IMG/VR virus record: IMGVR_UViG_3300009152_000150
Span: 1-29,633 of that record
Source of the DNA: a virus
Direction: 5' to 3' (one strand)
Length of the DNA: 29,633 bases
Shown: one piece after another, positions 9,046 through 19,500 of the stretch
Layout: each line of letters begins with the position of its first letter
Numbering within the stretch: position 1 is the first letter of the stretch
Notes under the pieces: generated by a model
Database searches by the model: none
What the model was told of the DNA's origin: nothing
The model's input: the letters and a program-made list of their open reading frames with translations, nothing else
Translations under genes and position numbers: made by a program

Positions 9046-9672
9046 ATGGCAACAAGTTCAGTATATTATTTAAATGCACCATCACTTGGTTCGGCAACTG
9101 CCGTGTTTACAAATAGCACACTAGCAACTTGTGCTGCGGATGGATTCTATTCAGATGGAGTAATTACAAGAGAGCAGGTTGGGTGTGTTTTATTACCACA
9201 ACAAACTTGCCCTGCGTGTGATGGCGTTTCGTATAACTGTGTTGAAGGAACTTGTACAGACCCGGGAGATGGTAGCGGAACATATGCAACATTAGTGGCT
9301 TGCCAAGCGGTATGTGGTTCAGGTGAGTCATACAACTGTATAGACGGAGTTTGCGTTGACCCGGGAGATGGTAGCGGAACATATGCTACATTAGAAGGGT
9401 GTGAGAGTGCTTGTAATCCTGAGGTATATACTATTGATTCATTTGCAACAGGTTCATCGATTCTTGCCTGCACTACAGGAAGCCCATCAGTTACTATTTA
9501 TGCACTACCGGGATATACGGTTCCAATTGTTACAATGATTTTTTATACCGATTTGGCTTTAACAACTCCTTATGTTGGTGGTGTGGGATGGCGTAAATTT
9601 ACAAATGGTACTACAAACTATGCAGGAGAAGTTGACGCTACAGGAGAACTTACAAATTATGTAACTTGCTAA
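9046..9672 (+). CDS. Tail-associated protein with two Cys-rich DPGDGSGTY modules
   Basis: A 208-residue protein. The N-terminal 60 residues (SVYYLNAPSLGSATAVF, then DGFYSDGVITREQ) resemble the short N-terminal domain of tail or fibre proteins in marine Bacteroidota phages. Two tandem 29-residue modules at residues 62-90 and 95-123 follow, each with four Cys in the order C-x4-C-x16-C-x3-C and a DPGDGSGTY turn. The C-terminal 80 residues are beta-rich and small-residue-rich. The spacing of the cysteines suggests a small disulfide-closed or metal-bound fold on the particle surface. It lies 19 bases after the nozzle gene, whose C-terminus carries the same module, so the two probably work together in adhesion. 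The function is inferred. Confidence 0.6.
   Translation: MATSSVYYLNAPSLGSATAVFTNSTLATCAADGFYSDGVITREQVGCVLLPQQTCPACDGVSYNCVEGTCTDPGDGSGTYATLVACQAVCGSGESYNCIDGVCVDPGDGSGTYATLEGCESACNPEVYTIDSFATGSSILACTTGSPSVTIYALPGYTVPIVTMIFYTDLALTTPYVGGVGWRKFTNGTTNYAGEVDATGELTNYVTC
9229..9414 (+). repeat. Tandem Cys-rich DPGDG modules, copies 2 and 3
   Basis: Copy 2 is at 9229-9315 and copy 3 at 9328-9414. The DNA around the DPGDGSGTY turn is nearly identical in the two (GACCCGGGAGATGGTAGCGG in both). Copy 1 in the previous gene has the same start but diverges after GGAGATGG. Confidence 0.85.
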
Positions 9673-9681
9673 TAAATAACT

Positions 9682-10455
9682 ATGTCAAATTATACATTAT
9701 CATATAGCGATTTAGTAGGGGGATGGGTATCCTTCTACTCTTACAATCCTGACTTTATGATAGGGATGAACAACTATTTTTACACGTTCAAAGGTGGTAA
9801 TCTTTACAGACATAACGTAAATGCTAATAGGAACACATTCTACGGCACTTTTACGGCTTCGTCTATACAAAGTGTATTTAACACAGCACCCCTTGAAAAC
9901 AAGCTATTTAAGACCATTAACATACAAGGGGATGCTGCTTGGGCTGCGACATTAGAGACAGACTTACAGTACTCAGGATTTATAGACGTGAATTGGTTTT
10001 CAAAAAAGGAAGCTGCTTTTTTTGCGTTTATAAGAAACGACTCAGTTGGCGAACTTGCACTTAGAAGTGTTAATGGTATTGGTAAAAGCTACCAAGTAAC
10101 GGGTTCAGGCGTGGCTGTTATAGTTAAGTTTGCTGTAGAAATAGGAAGCATTATTAGTATTGGGGACTATTTGTACTATTCAGTATCTCCTTATGTGACA
10201 CCAATACTTGCGGGTAAGGTAACAGCAATAACTATTGACACGCCAAATGCAATCAATCAACTTACTATAGATAGCACAATTTCAGGAACAACACCTATAC
10301 CAATACAAGATGCGTTTTTCTTGTACATTAAAAACTCAGTAGCTGAGTCTCACGGGGTGTTAGGACATTATTGTACATTTACACTATCAAACACTTCTAC
10401 AAGTAAAGTTGAGTTGTTTGCGGTGCAGTCAGATGTTATGAAAAGTTTTCCTTAA
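9682..10455 (+). CDS. Tail structural protein of unknown role
   Basis: A 257-residue protein. The first 70 residues have the pattern YSDLVGGWVSFYSYNPDFM followed by NNYFYTFKGGNLYRHN, a motif set I know from tail-region proteins of Bacteroidota phages. After a central segment with SGFIDVNWFSKKEAAFFAFI, the C-terminal half is beta-rich, with repeated short Gly/Ser/Thr strands. No catalytic residues, signal peptide or membrane helices are visible. It sits nine bases downstream of the Cys-repeat gene and just before a GNAT gene. It may be a baseplate-like or fibre-linked component. The virion location is likely, the exact role unknown. Confidence 0.6.
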   Translation: MSNYTLSYSDLVGGWVSFYSYNPDFMIGMNNYFYTFKGGNLYRHNVNANRNTFYGTFTASSIQSVFNTAPLENKLFKTINIQGDAAWAATLETDLQYSGFIDVNWFSKKEAAFFAFIRNDSVGELALRSVNGIGKSYQVTGSGVAVIVKFAVEIGSIISIGDYLYYSVSPYVTPILAGKVTAITIDTPNAINQLTIDSTISGTTPIPIQDAFFLYIKNSVAESHGVLGHYCTFTLSNTSTSKVELFAVQSDVMKSFP

Positions 10456-10461
10456 ATTTAA

Positions 10462-10469
10462 TATCTTTG
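10462..10469 (+). promoter_or_regulatory. TAnnTTTG box upstream of the GNAT gene
   Basis: TATCTTTG matches the Bacteroidota -7 consensus and lies 7 bases before the GNAT start at 10477. No good -33 TTG is found at the right distance, so this is a weak candidate. Confidence 0.3.
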
Positions 10470-10476
10470 TAAGAAT

Positions 10477-10887
10477 ATGGAATTATATATACGAGAACTG
10501 AACGAAACAGACTACGATGAGATACTTGTAGGATGGTGGAAAGATTGGGGATGGAGTGCTCCTCCAAGAGATTTTCTTCCTCGTGATGGTAAGGGAGGGA
10601 TAATGGTTTTAGATGATGAGGTTCCGGTTTGTGCAGGGTTTATGTATATCACTAATTCAAAGGTAGCTTGGGTAGATTGGATAATATCGAACAAGGAATA
10701 TACTAAGAAGCCACAAAGAAAAGACGCCATTAAGTTATTGGTATCAGCATTAACAGATATATGCAAGACGGCAGGCAATAAATATATTTATGCATTAATA
10801 AAAAACGAAAGTCTTATAAATACGTATCAGGAATTAGGCTATGAAAAAGGAGATAATTACACAACAGAAATGATAAAAAAATTATAA
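10477..10887 (+). CDS. GNAT-family N-acetyltransferase
   Basis: A 136-residue protein with the GNAT layout. It begins with a strand-helix (YIRELNETDYDEIL), continues with beta strands carrying GGIMVLDDEVPVCAGFMYI, then the core strand VAWVDWIIS, and next a basic loop (KKPQRKDAIKLLVSALT) in the position where GNAT enzymes bind the acetyl-CoA pyrophosphate. The C-terminal helix-strand has NTYQELGYEKGDN, the usual GNAT 'F/Y-x-x-x-G-F/Y' ending. The substrate is unknown. Such genes are often found among tail genes in Bacteroidota and marine podoviruses, where modification of a virion protein or a host target has been proposed. It is one base from the next start, so it is co-transcribed with the internal virion genes. 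Confidence 0.8.
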   Translation: MELYIRELNETDYDEILVGWWKDWGWSAPPRDFLPRDGKGGIMVLDDEVPVCAGFMYITNSKVAWVDWIISNKEYTKKPQRKDAIKLLVSALTDICKTAGNKYIYALIKNESLINTYQELGYEKGDNYTTEMIKKL

Positions 10888-10888
10888 T

Positions 10889-11728
10889 ATGGCAGCAATA
10901 ACAGCAGCAACAGCAGCAACAATAGCAGCAGCTACAAGTTTGGCAGCAACGGCAGCTACAACTACAATGTCATTTGTTCAGGCAGGCAAGCAAAAAAAAG
11001 CACAGCGTCAAGCTGAAAAAGATGCTGATGAGGCTATGGCTAATGCACGTAAAAAATTAGAAACAAACTTTTATGCTGCACAAGGCATAAAAAAAGAACC
11101 ATACGAATTAGAAAGAGAAGCATTGTTGGCTCAGGGTGCTCAAGCTATTCAAGCAGGCGTAGAGAGTGAAAGAGGTGCTGCTGCAACAGCGGGTCGTGTT
11201 CAATTAGCACAACAACAAGGACAAGCAGGAGTTAGAACAGCTATGGGTCAAGAGATGATGGCATTAGAAAACAAACAATTAGCGGAAGAAAGTCGTTTAC
11301 GTGATGTTGGTGTTCAATTAGATTTAGGCGAAGTAGAAGGTGCTCAATTAGCTGCAGCAAATGCAGAAAGATTAAGAGCACAATCAATAGAACAAGGCGT
11401 GCAAGGGATAACAAGTTTTGCAAAACAAGCAGCCGCTGCTCTTCCATTGTATGGTGCAGGTGCAGCCGATGTAAGTGGCGTAAGTGCTACATCACTAGGA
11501 CAGCCCGAATATATGCCTAAAGCAAATTTAACTATGCCTGCTGCTCCTCAGACTATTAATCCAAATCTTCAGCCTGCTAATATTAGTCCAATAGGAGCAT
11601 CTGCTAAAGCACCTTTTCAAGGTTATCAAGCCCCAATGCCTCTTTATTTACAAAAACAACAAGATTTTAGATTTTATAATCCATCTACGTATAACAATCC
11701 TTTTGATATATACGGTAAAAGAAATTAA
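10889..11728 (+). CDS. Ala-rich internal virion protein, gp14-like
   Basis: A 279-residue protein. It starts with an Ala/Thr-rich hydrophobic segment (residues 1-30), likely a membrane-interacting helix. A long charged coiled-coil-like region (about 35-170), rich in Ala, Gln, Glu and Arg, follows. Another Ala-rich hydrophobic stretch is at about 178-195, and the Pro/Gln-rich C-terminal tail ends in aromatic residues. This matches the profile of T7 gp14-type ejection proteins, which leave the capsid and build the channel across the cell envelope. The position immediately before two larger putative internal proteins supports it. Homology is not demonstrated. Confidence 0.6.
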   Translation: MAAITAATAATIAAATSLAATAATTTMSFVQAGKQKKAQRQAEKDADEAMANARKKLETNFYAAQGIKKEPYELEREALLAQGAQAIQAGVESERGAAATAGRVQLAQQQGQAGVRTAMGQEMMALENKQLAEESRLRDVGVQLDLGEVEGAQLAAANAERLRAQSIEQGVQGITSFAKQAAAALPLYGAGAADVSGVSATSLGQPEYMPKANLTMPAAPQTINPNLQPANISPIGASAKAPFQGYQAPMPLYLQKQQDFRFYNPSTYNNPFDIYGKRN

Positions 11729-11730
11729 CT

Positions 11731-13518
11731 ATGGCAACATATTATAAATATGCAGAACGAAGTGCGGACAGTCAGGTCAATTGGGCTGAAATAGGGAAGG
11801 GTATCTCTGATATGCTTGCTGACGAAGTAAAGATTCGTGAAGAAAAGAAAGCTGCAATTGATAAATCAACACGTGAGTTTCAGCAAACTTTACAGAATGC
11901 TCCTCAAGGTCAATTTCAAGATGCTAATAAGTTTACCAATGACTATGCTCATTCTATGATGGAGCAGCAAATGATTGATACCAAGTTATTAAAGTCGGGT
12001 AAAATGAAGTTGCAGGATTATACATTAAGAAGACAAAACTATATAGACGGAACAAATACGTTATTTGATTTACAAAAACTATATCAAGAGAATTATAGAC
12101 AAAAAATGGAAGGTGTTCAAACCGGAGAATTTCAACCATTAACAGGTGCTAATATGGCATCAGTTGAGGGATTTGGTGATTTTTCAAAATCAAAAGCCGT
12201 AATTGACCCTGCAACAGGAGTTGTAAATGTTGGTATATTAGAACCTGACCCAAACAATCAGGGTGTAATGAGATTAACCAATGATGTAGTTCCTGTTAAT
12301 GTTATTAGGGGAAAAATATTAACAAATATACCCGCTTTTAAAGTTGAAGAGGCAATGAATAGCACTGTTAAAACTTTAGGAAATAGAATAAAAGTATTAC
12401 AAGAAATTGCAACTCAAACAAAAGCAGGAAGCATTACAAAACTAACAGGAGGAGCAATAGATTCTGCAAAATATCCTCAATTTAAAGATGATGTAGATAA
12501 ATTTAATAAAGCAGTAGATGAAACTGTAAAGTCTTATTTTGCAGACCCATATCATTTATCATCTGTACTTACAATGCAGGTAGGTAATTATGATGGTACA
12601 TCATTTACGTATGATAAAGAGTTAGCTAAAAAAGACCCAAGCAAATTGCTTTTAAAAATAAATCCAAGCACAGGTCTTGGTATATTAGATGAATCAGGTG
12701 CTCATTATAAAGCACAAGAACAAGAAGCTAAGGATTGGGTTAAGACTCAATTGTTAGCTAAAATGGATAGCAAAGTAGAGGTTGACTTAGGAGGATTTGC
12801 TCCACAACCAAGACAGCCATCTCAATATGAATATGAGAGAGCAGATGCTAGAAAAGCAGGGAAAGCTGCAGTAGGTGCTTGGAATCAATTATATACAGGC
12901 AAAACAGCGGCTGAAAAGCAAGCAGCAGCAGATATATTATTAGGTACTCCAAATGCTCAGAGTTTAGGGTTACTTGGTATTGATGTAAGCACTCCGGGTC
13001 GTGTTAAACTTACGTATGCTGACTCTAAAAAGAATAGAGATATTCCAATGATTGACGCAAGTGGTAAACCTATTAGCATATATGATTTTGCTGCTATAGG
13101 AACAGAACTTCACGGAGTAACAGATAGAAATGAAGCTGTAAAAGCAGGTGGTGGCGGAAGTGGATATGGTGCATTAACAAAAGAGCAATTAAAAGACGTT
13201 AAAGCTACAAGAACAGGAGGCGGAGGAATTGCTCCTGTAGTAAATATACTGCCTGAATTGTTTACCGTAAGGTCAGGACCGTCAACTAAATCATTACAAA
13301 GTTTATTGGGTCCTTCTTTTAAAGTAACCGATATGGGAGGTCCTTTTGGAAATGATGTTGAAGTTACTGCACCAAATGGTCAGAAATTTACTTATAATGC
13401 AAACTTAAAGAAAGATGAAGCTGCAATAGCAAAAGCAGACCTTGAACAATTTATAAAAGTTAATGGAGCACCGGCAGGTGGTTCAGGTGGTGGTGGGGTT
13501 GATTACGGTAACAAATAA
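11731..13518 (+). CDS. Putative internal virion protein, gp15-like by position
   Basis: A 595-residue protein, hydrophilic and mostly helical, rich in Lys, Glu, Gln and Ala with no membrane segment. The N-terminal 60 residues include WAEIGKGISDMLADEVKIREEKKAAID, a start typical of ejected internal proteins. Gly-rich linkers occur near residues 472-480 (GGGGSGYG), 495-500 and 580-591, separating a C-terminal domain with beta-rich sequence. It lies between the gp14-like gene and the giant polyvalent protein gene, with gaps of 2 and 11 bases. It is therefore likely to be part of the same ejection complex. No enzymatic motif was found. Confidence 0.55.
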   Translation: MATYYKYAERSADSQVNWAEIGKGISDMLADEVKIREEKKAAIDKSTREFQQTLQNAPQGQFQDANKFTNDYAHSMMEQQMIDTKLLKSGKMKLQDYTLRRQNYIDGTNTLFDLQKLYQENYRQKMEGVQTGEFQPLTGANMASVEGFGDFSKSKAVIDPATGVVNVGILEPDPNNQGVMRLTNDVVPVNVIRGKILTNIPAFKVEEAMNSTVKTLGNRIKVLQEIATQTKAGSITKLTGGAIDSAKYPQFKDDVDKFNKAVDETVKSYFADPYHLSSVLTMQVGNYDGTSFTYDKELAKKDPSKLLLKINPSTGLGILDESGAHYKAQEQEAKDWVKTQLLAKMDSKVEVDLGGFAPQPRQPSQYEYERADARKAGKAAVGAWNQLYTGKTAAEKQAAADILLGTPNAQSLGLLGIDVSTPGRVKLTYADSKKNRDIPMIDASGKPISIYDFAAIGTELHGVTDRNEAVKAGGGGSGYGALTKEQLKDVKATRTGGGGIAPVVNILPELFTVRSGPSTKSLQSLLGPSFKVTDMGGPFGNDVEVTAPNGQKFTYNANLKKDEAAIAKADLEQFIKVNGAPAGGSGGGGVDYGNK

Positions 13519-13529
13519 AAATTGAAAAA

Positions 13530-16500
13530 ATGGACGAACAAGTAATTGATGACTTATATAGTAGAGCAGTCTCAAAAGGTTATGCAAAAAGTAAAGGAGA
13601 GTTTGTTCAGTTACTTCATAGCGATAATGAAGTCTTTAACGATATGTATTCATACGTAAAAGAAAAAGGTTACCAAAAAACGCCTGATGACTTTTCATCT
13701 TTAGTTGGTAAAAAAAAAGTCGGTACGGAATCTCCTTTGGCAAATGGTTCTTTGGCTTCACAAAAACCTACTGAAACAGTTATTGTTGGTCCAATGGGGA
13801 TGACGGGTTTGCAAAGAACAAAAGAATATAAGCCCGCAGACGAGTTTGAAGGTAAGGGCGTTGGGTATATTGTAGGAGATTTACTTAAGACGGCAGGAAA
13901 GGGTGCGGTTAAATTCCCTGCAGATGTTTTAGAAACAGCATCAATAGCAACTGCAGGAATAAAAAATTTAATAGCCAAGACGGGAGCAGTAGAAGAGTCC
14001 GATGCTTCAAAGTTTACCATATACAAGGGTGCTCAAGAATACAAAAAATTATTAGATGAAGTAATCCCAACGGATAAAGATATTTCAAGTGGTTTTTGGG
14101 GACAAACTGCAAAGGCTATTGGTGAAATGGTTCCAATTATTCTATCAGGATTTACAGCAGGAGGAGCCAAAACAGTAGCTATGGCTGCAGCAAAGAAAGG
14201 AACAAAACTTGAGTCAGTTATAAACTATGGTAAGGGGTTGGCATCAAGAATGGCTACGCCTCAAGGTGCGTTAACAATTTCTCAAGTAGCTGCACCATCT
14301 TATGAGCAAGCTAAAAATGAAGGGGCTACAGAAAATGAAGCATTAACTTATGCTATTCAAAATGCGTTGGTTTCCTACCCAATAGAAATGCTTCCTGTAG
14401 ACGGGTTGTTTAAGAGATTAGACAGGGCGTTGGTAGGGAATAAAGGAGTTGAAATTTTAAAAAGAGCGGTTATTGGCGGTTCCGAAGAAGCCATCACTGA
14501 AGGTATTCAGAATATATATGAGAATGTAAGTGCCAATCAAATTTATGGTACGACAAAAGAAATACTTGACGGTGTTGGTAACGCTTCTGCAGTTGGCGGA
14601 ACTGTTGGTGCAATAATGAATGGTGTGCTTACGGCTTTATTAGGAAGAAGAGCAAGGGCTACAACAACAGAGGAAAAAGAGCAGTTAGATAAGTCAATAC
14701 AAGATGTAAAAGGGAAAGTAGAGCAAGTAGATTCTAACAATAAAAAGTTTGTAGAAACTATTAATATTCTTGAGCAATCTAAGCCAAGGACTTTAGCTTA
14801 TGGTAGTGCAGAGTATAATTTTATGGAATCTACTGACGGGAATCTTGAACTTGCACAGGATGATATAACTAAAGAACAAGCAGAAGGTATAATTAAAAAC
14901 CTTTCAAGTACATATAAAAAGATTGAGTTTTCAGTTGAAGAGGTAGAGCCTGAAGACCCATATAAACCTACTACATATAAAGTTATTGGTAAACCAATTA
15001 AAACAGAACAAGATGCCATTCAAGAACAAACAACAGATGAAAGCGTGCTACGCACAGAACAACCCGAAGTGGGATTGCAGCAAGTGGTCGAAGGAGACCA
15101 AGGACTTGAAGTCGCTGCCACAGGGACCCAAGAAGTCGCTCCTGAAAGTGGGACGCAAGAAGTAACGCCACCAATTAAAGAGGTTCACAATACTAATAAT
15201 AATTTATCAGATATAGGAACTGAACAAGAATATGCAAATTATCTTAAATCTATATTTCCAAATAGCAAAGTAAAAGACATAGTATATCATAGAAGCAATG
15301 AAAAGTTTGAAGAGTTTGATGATACCAAAAGAAATAAAGAAACAGGTAATCTTTTTGATTTTTCTAAAACAAAAGATAACGTTCAATATGGAGAAAATTT
15401 ATATCCGGTTATTCTTAATGTAAATAATTTAGGAGAAGGATTTGTTTTGAATGAAGGAGTAGATGGAACAACAAGTGAGGTAATGGGTGGGGAAAAGATA
15501 TATTCAGTACCAAATAGCGAACAAATTCATATCTTAGGTAATAAAGCAGATATAGAAGGGTTTAAGAAATGGAAACAATCACAGCAAGTGTCTTCAAAGA
15601 CACAAGCACCTAAGTTTGTTAGAGACGTCTCTGCCCTTATTACTCCGGCTACAGTGCGTGGATTTAGTCCAATTACTGAAAGGATTAAGAAGTTGTCATT
15701 GAACTATGATAAACTTGTTAAGCAATACGCTAAAAAGAAAGACCCTAAAGTTCTTGCTAAAATAAAAACTGCGGAGACTCAAATATTAAATGATACCAAG
15801 CAGGAGATTATCGACTCAGTTGCACAAGTGGATGGTGTGGCTGTTCAGTTTAAAGATACTAAGCGTGGTTTATGGGATAAGAAGTTTGAACCATCGTTCA
15901 ATATGACTTTGTCAGTTAGTCCTCAGGCTGATACTAAAAAGTTAAGCGATTTATTATTTGACTTTGCAGAGAAGTATTCTCAAGATGCATTTATATTAGA
16001 AACTGAATCAGAGTTGCACGATGAATGGGTTGATGGCAAAATAAATACACCTCTTTCTGAAAAAGATAGTAATGGATTAACTAATTATCCACAAATTATT
16101 TATACATTTGCTGAACCAATAACTGACGAACAATTGTCAGACCTGTCTGTAGAGTTAGAAAACAATGGTATTAGTGCATTTAATATAAATAATAATGAAC
16201 TTCAGGTATCAGTAATTTTTACGCAAGACCAAGATATTAATTTAACTAAAGATGAACAATATGAAGAACGAAAAAGAGATTACAAATCAAGACTTGAATC
16301 AACAGAAAACGCTGTCTTTTCCGTATTCGGAAGCAATGGAAATGGCTCGCTCGACATTCGCATCAAGAAATCTTCTTACCAAGGAGCAACCAATGAAGGC
16401 ACCGATGACCAAACAAGACAATACGATAGGAGTGACGTTCTTAAAGCGTTCCAAGAATCAACCACAAAAGTAGAAACACTTGCAGTTGAACTTGCTGACT

Positions 16501-19500
16501 TACGTCAAAAAGAAATAGACTTACAAAAAGAAGGCAAAAAATTATCTCCTGAAGACCAAACTAGATTTAACGATTTAATTAAAAAGGTACAGCCCGTTGT
16601 ACAACGTACATTTGAGGCAAATAAAAAACTTTACGAAGACGCTAAGGCTGAGGTAGAGGGTATCGCTCAAGATGCTATCTCTAAAGTTGATGCATCCATA
16701 TCTCCATTCCCAATCAAACGTGCCGAGCGTGCATCTGTTAAAGCTATCAGGTGGTATAATGCATTTACCGAAAAACTTGGTGATGGCTCACGTGTAAATA
16801 TAGTAGTAGATACTGACGCTAATGCTGACAAAGTATTTAAAATTATTGACAAGAAGTATCCGGGTGATACAGGAGTAAGAAGAATTACCGAGACTACAGA
16901 CTTAGGTTATCCAAAAAGACTTATTGAGATTCGTACATCTAATGGTACGATTGCAGAAATTCAAGTGATTACCAATGAAGCCTACTTGGCTAAGGATGGT
17001 ATCAAAGGATTTACCGGAAATGAAAAACAAAAAGCTACAGCCAAACAAAAATTAGATGCAGTACGTGCTCGTCTTGGATGGAATATCCCTGATGGGCTTG
17101 GTCATTATTTTTACGAGATTCAAAGAGATACCAATGTAGATGATACTTTAAGAGATGAGGCTGCAAGATTAAGCGACTTATACTACGATGGATTTACCAA
17201 TCCAAAGTCTACACTTGCTGAATCATTTATGAATGATGTAGAAGCATTTAAAAATAATGTAGATGCTGCTGATAAATCACAATGGGACGTAGGCAATAAT
17301 GGTAAGGCTCCACAATCTTTAATAGATTATAAACCTGTTCAAGCTGAAGCTGTACTTATGATAGAAGAAGAGCAGTTTGTTCCTATGAAAGTGTCTGATG
17401 TTAAGAATGATGCGTTTACAAAAGACAACGCAATAGACTATATTGAAGATGAAAAAGACACTGATAGCGGAAGAACTGTAACATATATCTCATCACTTAC
17501 CGTTGAAGCACGTAATATAGATGGTGAACCTATTGGAACAATAACGAAACTTACTGATGAAGATAAAATATTCTCATTTACTGCAACAGATATTGATGGT
17601 AATGAGATTAATTTTGATGGATTTGAGACATTAGGAGAAGCCAAGCAAGCACTTGCTGACAAGAATAATAAAATTCAGAAGAAAGAATTTGATAAAGAGC
17701 AAAAGAAGCAAGCTAAAGAAAAAGCTAAAGTTGAAGCTAAAAAAGCTAAAGCTAAAGCAAAGGCTCAGCCTACAGTGGAAGAACAAGTAACAGGTGCATT
17801 AGATGATTTACTTGCATTAGACCCTAACGATAAAACTACATTAAAGAAAATCTCAAACAGCCTTGACCAAGTAATTAAGGATATTGACAAGTTTGAAAAA
17901 GAAAATCTTGGTGTAAATATAGCATTGCCCATAATGAAGACCATCATTAAGGCAATTAAGGTATTGGTTGATGCAGGTGTTGTATTGCAAGATGCAATTA
18001 AAAGAGTCGCCAAAGATAATAATGTAAATAGTCGTGATGTAATTGATGGTATCAATGCCATTAGTCAAATTTCTCCTATTCAATCTCAGTATGATGCATT
18101 AATGGTAAAGGCTGATGAGTTAATTGCACGTCAAAAATCAAGAAATATAGCTGACGCTAAGATAGTATCTAACTTAGATACGTTTATTAGAAACTCAGAT
18201 ATTTATAAAGAGAGTAATGATGCACAGAAAAAGATAATGGAGCGTGAGAGTAGGCTTAAAATGGGAGTTAGTGCCAAGCGTGCCGTGTCAATTGGGCGTG
18301 TACTTGGTGCATTAAAAGATATTACCAATATATCAAGAGAAGAAAAGATGCTTGTCATCAAGCAAATTAGAGACTTATCAAGAGATGCAGCTAAGGAATT
18401 AGCTAAGGATATTAGAGAAATGGCATCAAAAGGAAAGATTACATCAATCCAAGCCGCTAATATTGTATCAAGATTTGGCAAAGTAAATATGCTTAATGAG
18501 ATTTCAGTGTCAAACTTTGTTGACTATATGGCTAAAGTATTTGCAAACGCAGAGTATGCTGATAAGATTGACGTAGCTAAGAGTAAATTAAAGATGGCTA
18601 AGAAAAATATTGTTACAAAGATTGGTATTGCTGATGGTTTAGTTGGAAAATTAAATCAATTATTTTCGATGAACCCAACACTTATACCTAATGAATATCT
18701 TGGTCGTTACTTAGAATTAGTTGATATGTTTGGTGCAAGACAAGCAGTGCTTACGCTTGACGAGAAGTCTGCAGTGACTAAAGATGTTCAAGCAATTCTT
18801 GATGAGATTGACAACGAGCAGTCAAAAGCTGATGAGTTAGCTGATAGATTCAATGCTTCTGAGAATAAAGTATTTAAAGATGACGAGTTAGACTACGCAG
18901 CATCAATTAAAAAAATGCTTGACGGTAAAGAGATTGACGAGAAGGAAGCAGAGACTATGCGTAAATATAAAGAGGACATTGCTCCTCAGGTTGAAGAGAC
19001 TGAACTTACTGAAGATGAATTAGCGACAGAAAGAAAAGAACTAACTGATGCAGTAAAAAAATCTACTATTGATGGCTCCGGTCTTTCTACTAAAGATGAA
19101 AGAGATACAGTAAAAGAATTAAGCAGACTTATTGGTACTGACGCAGTAGATGGCTTAACCAATACTGAATTAAAAAACCTGCTTAAAGTTATTGATAACA
19201 TTAACAATAACTACTTACCTCACTACGGAGAAATAATGTTAGAGAAGTTAGATGGAATTAATAATGATAAGGTTTTAACTAACGCTGTTGAGAAAGGCAA
19301 GATGTATAAGTTTTCTCAGTTGTATTCAAAAGTAAAAGCTGCAGTTGCAATGCAAGGAAGAACAGGTGTGTTAGAAATGATTAGAAGAAACCCTTTATTT
19401 TATATTGACCAATTATTTGGAAACTTTAAAACGAAAGAAATATTTAATTCATTATTCAATGAGCCTGCAAAAGCTGTTGCTATATTTAAAAATCAATTAA

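Noticed and set aside
9147-9473. 108-residue minus-strand ORF across the Cys-module repeats
   Set aside because: It is an antisense reading of repeated DNA. Its own repeats only mirror those of the sense gene.
16252-16473. 73-residue plus-strand ORF inside the giant gene
   Set aside because: It lies in another frame inside a well-supported coding region with no leader or context. It is most likely a shadow ORF, though the local codon use is unusual enough to have been looked at.
17690-17765. AAAGCTAAAG repeats in the giant gene as a regulatory repeat
   Set aside because: They encode a Lys/Ala-rich linker and are explained by the protein's low-complexity sequence.
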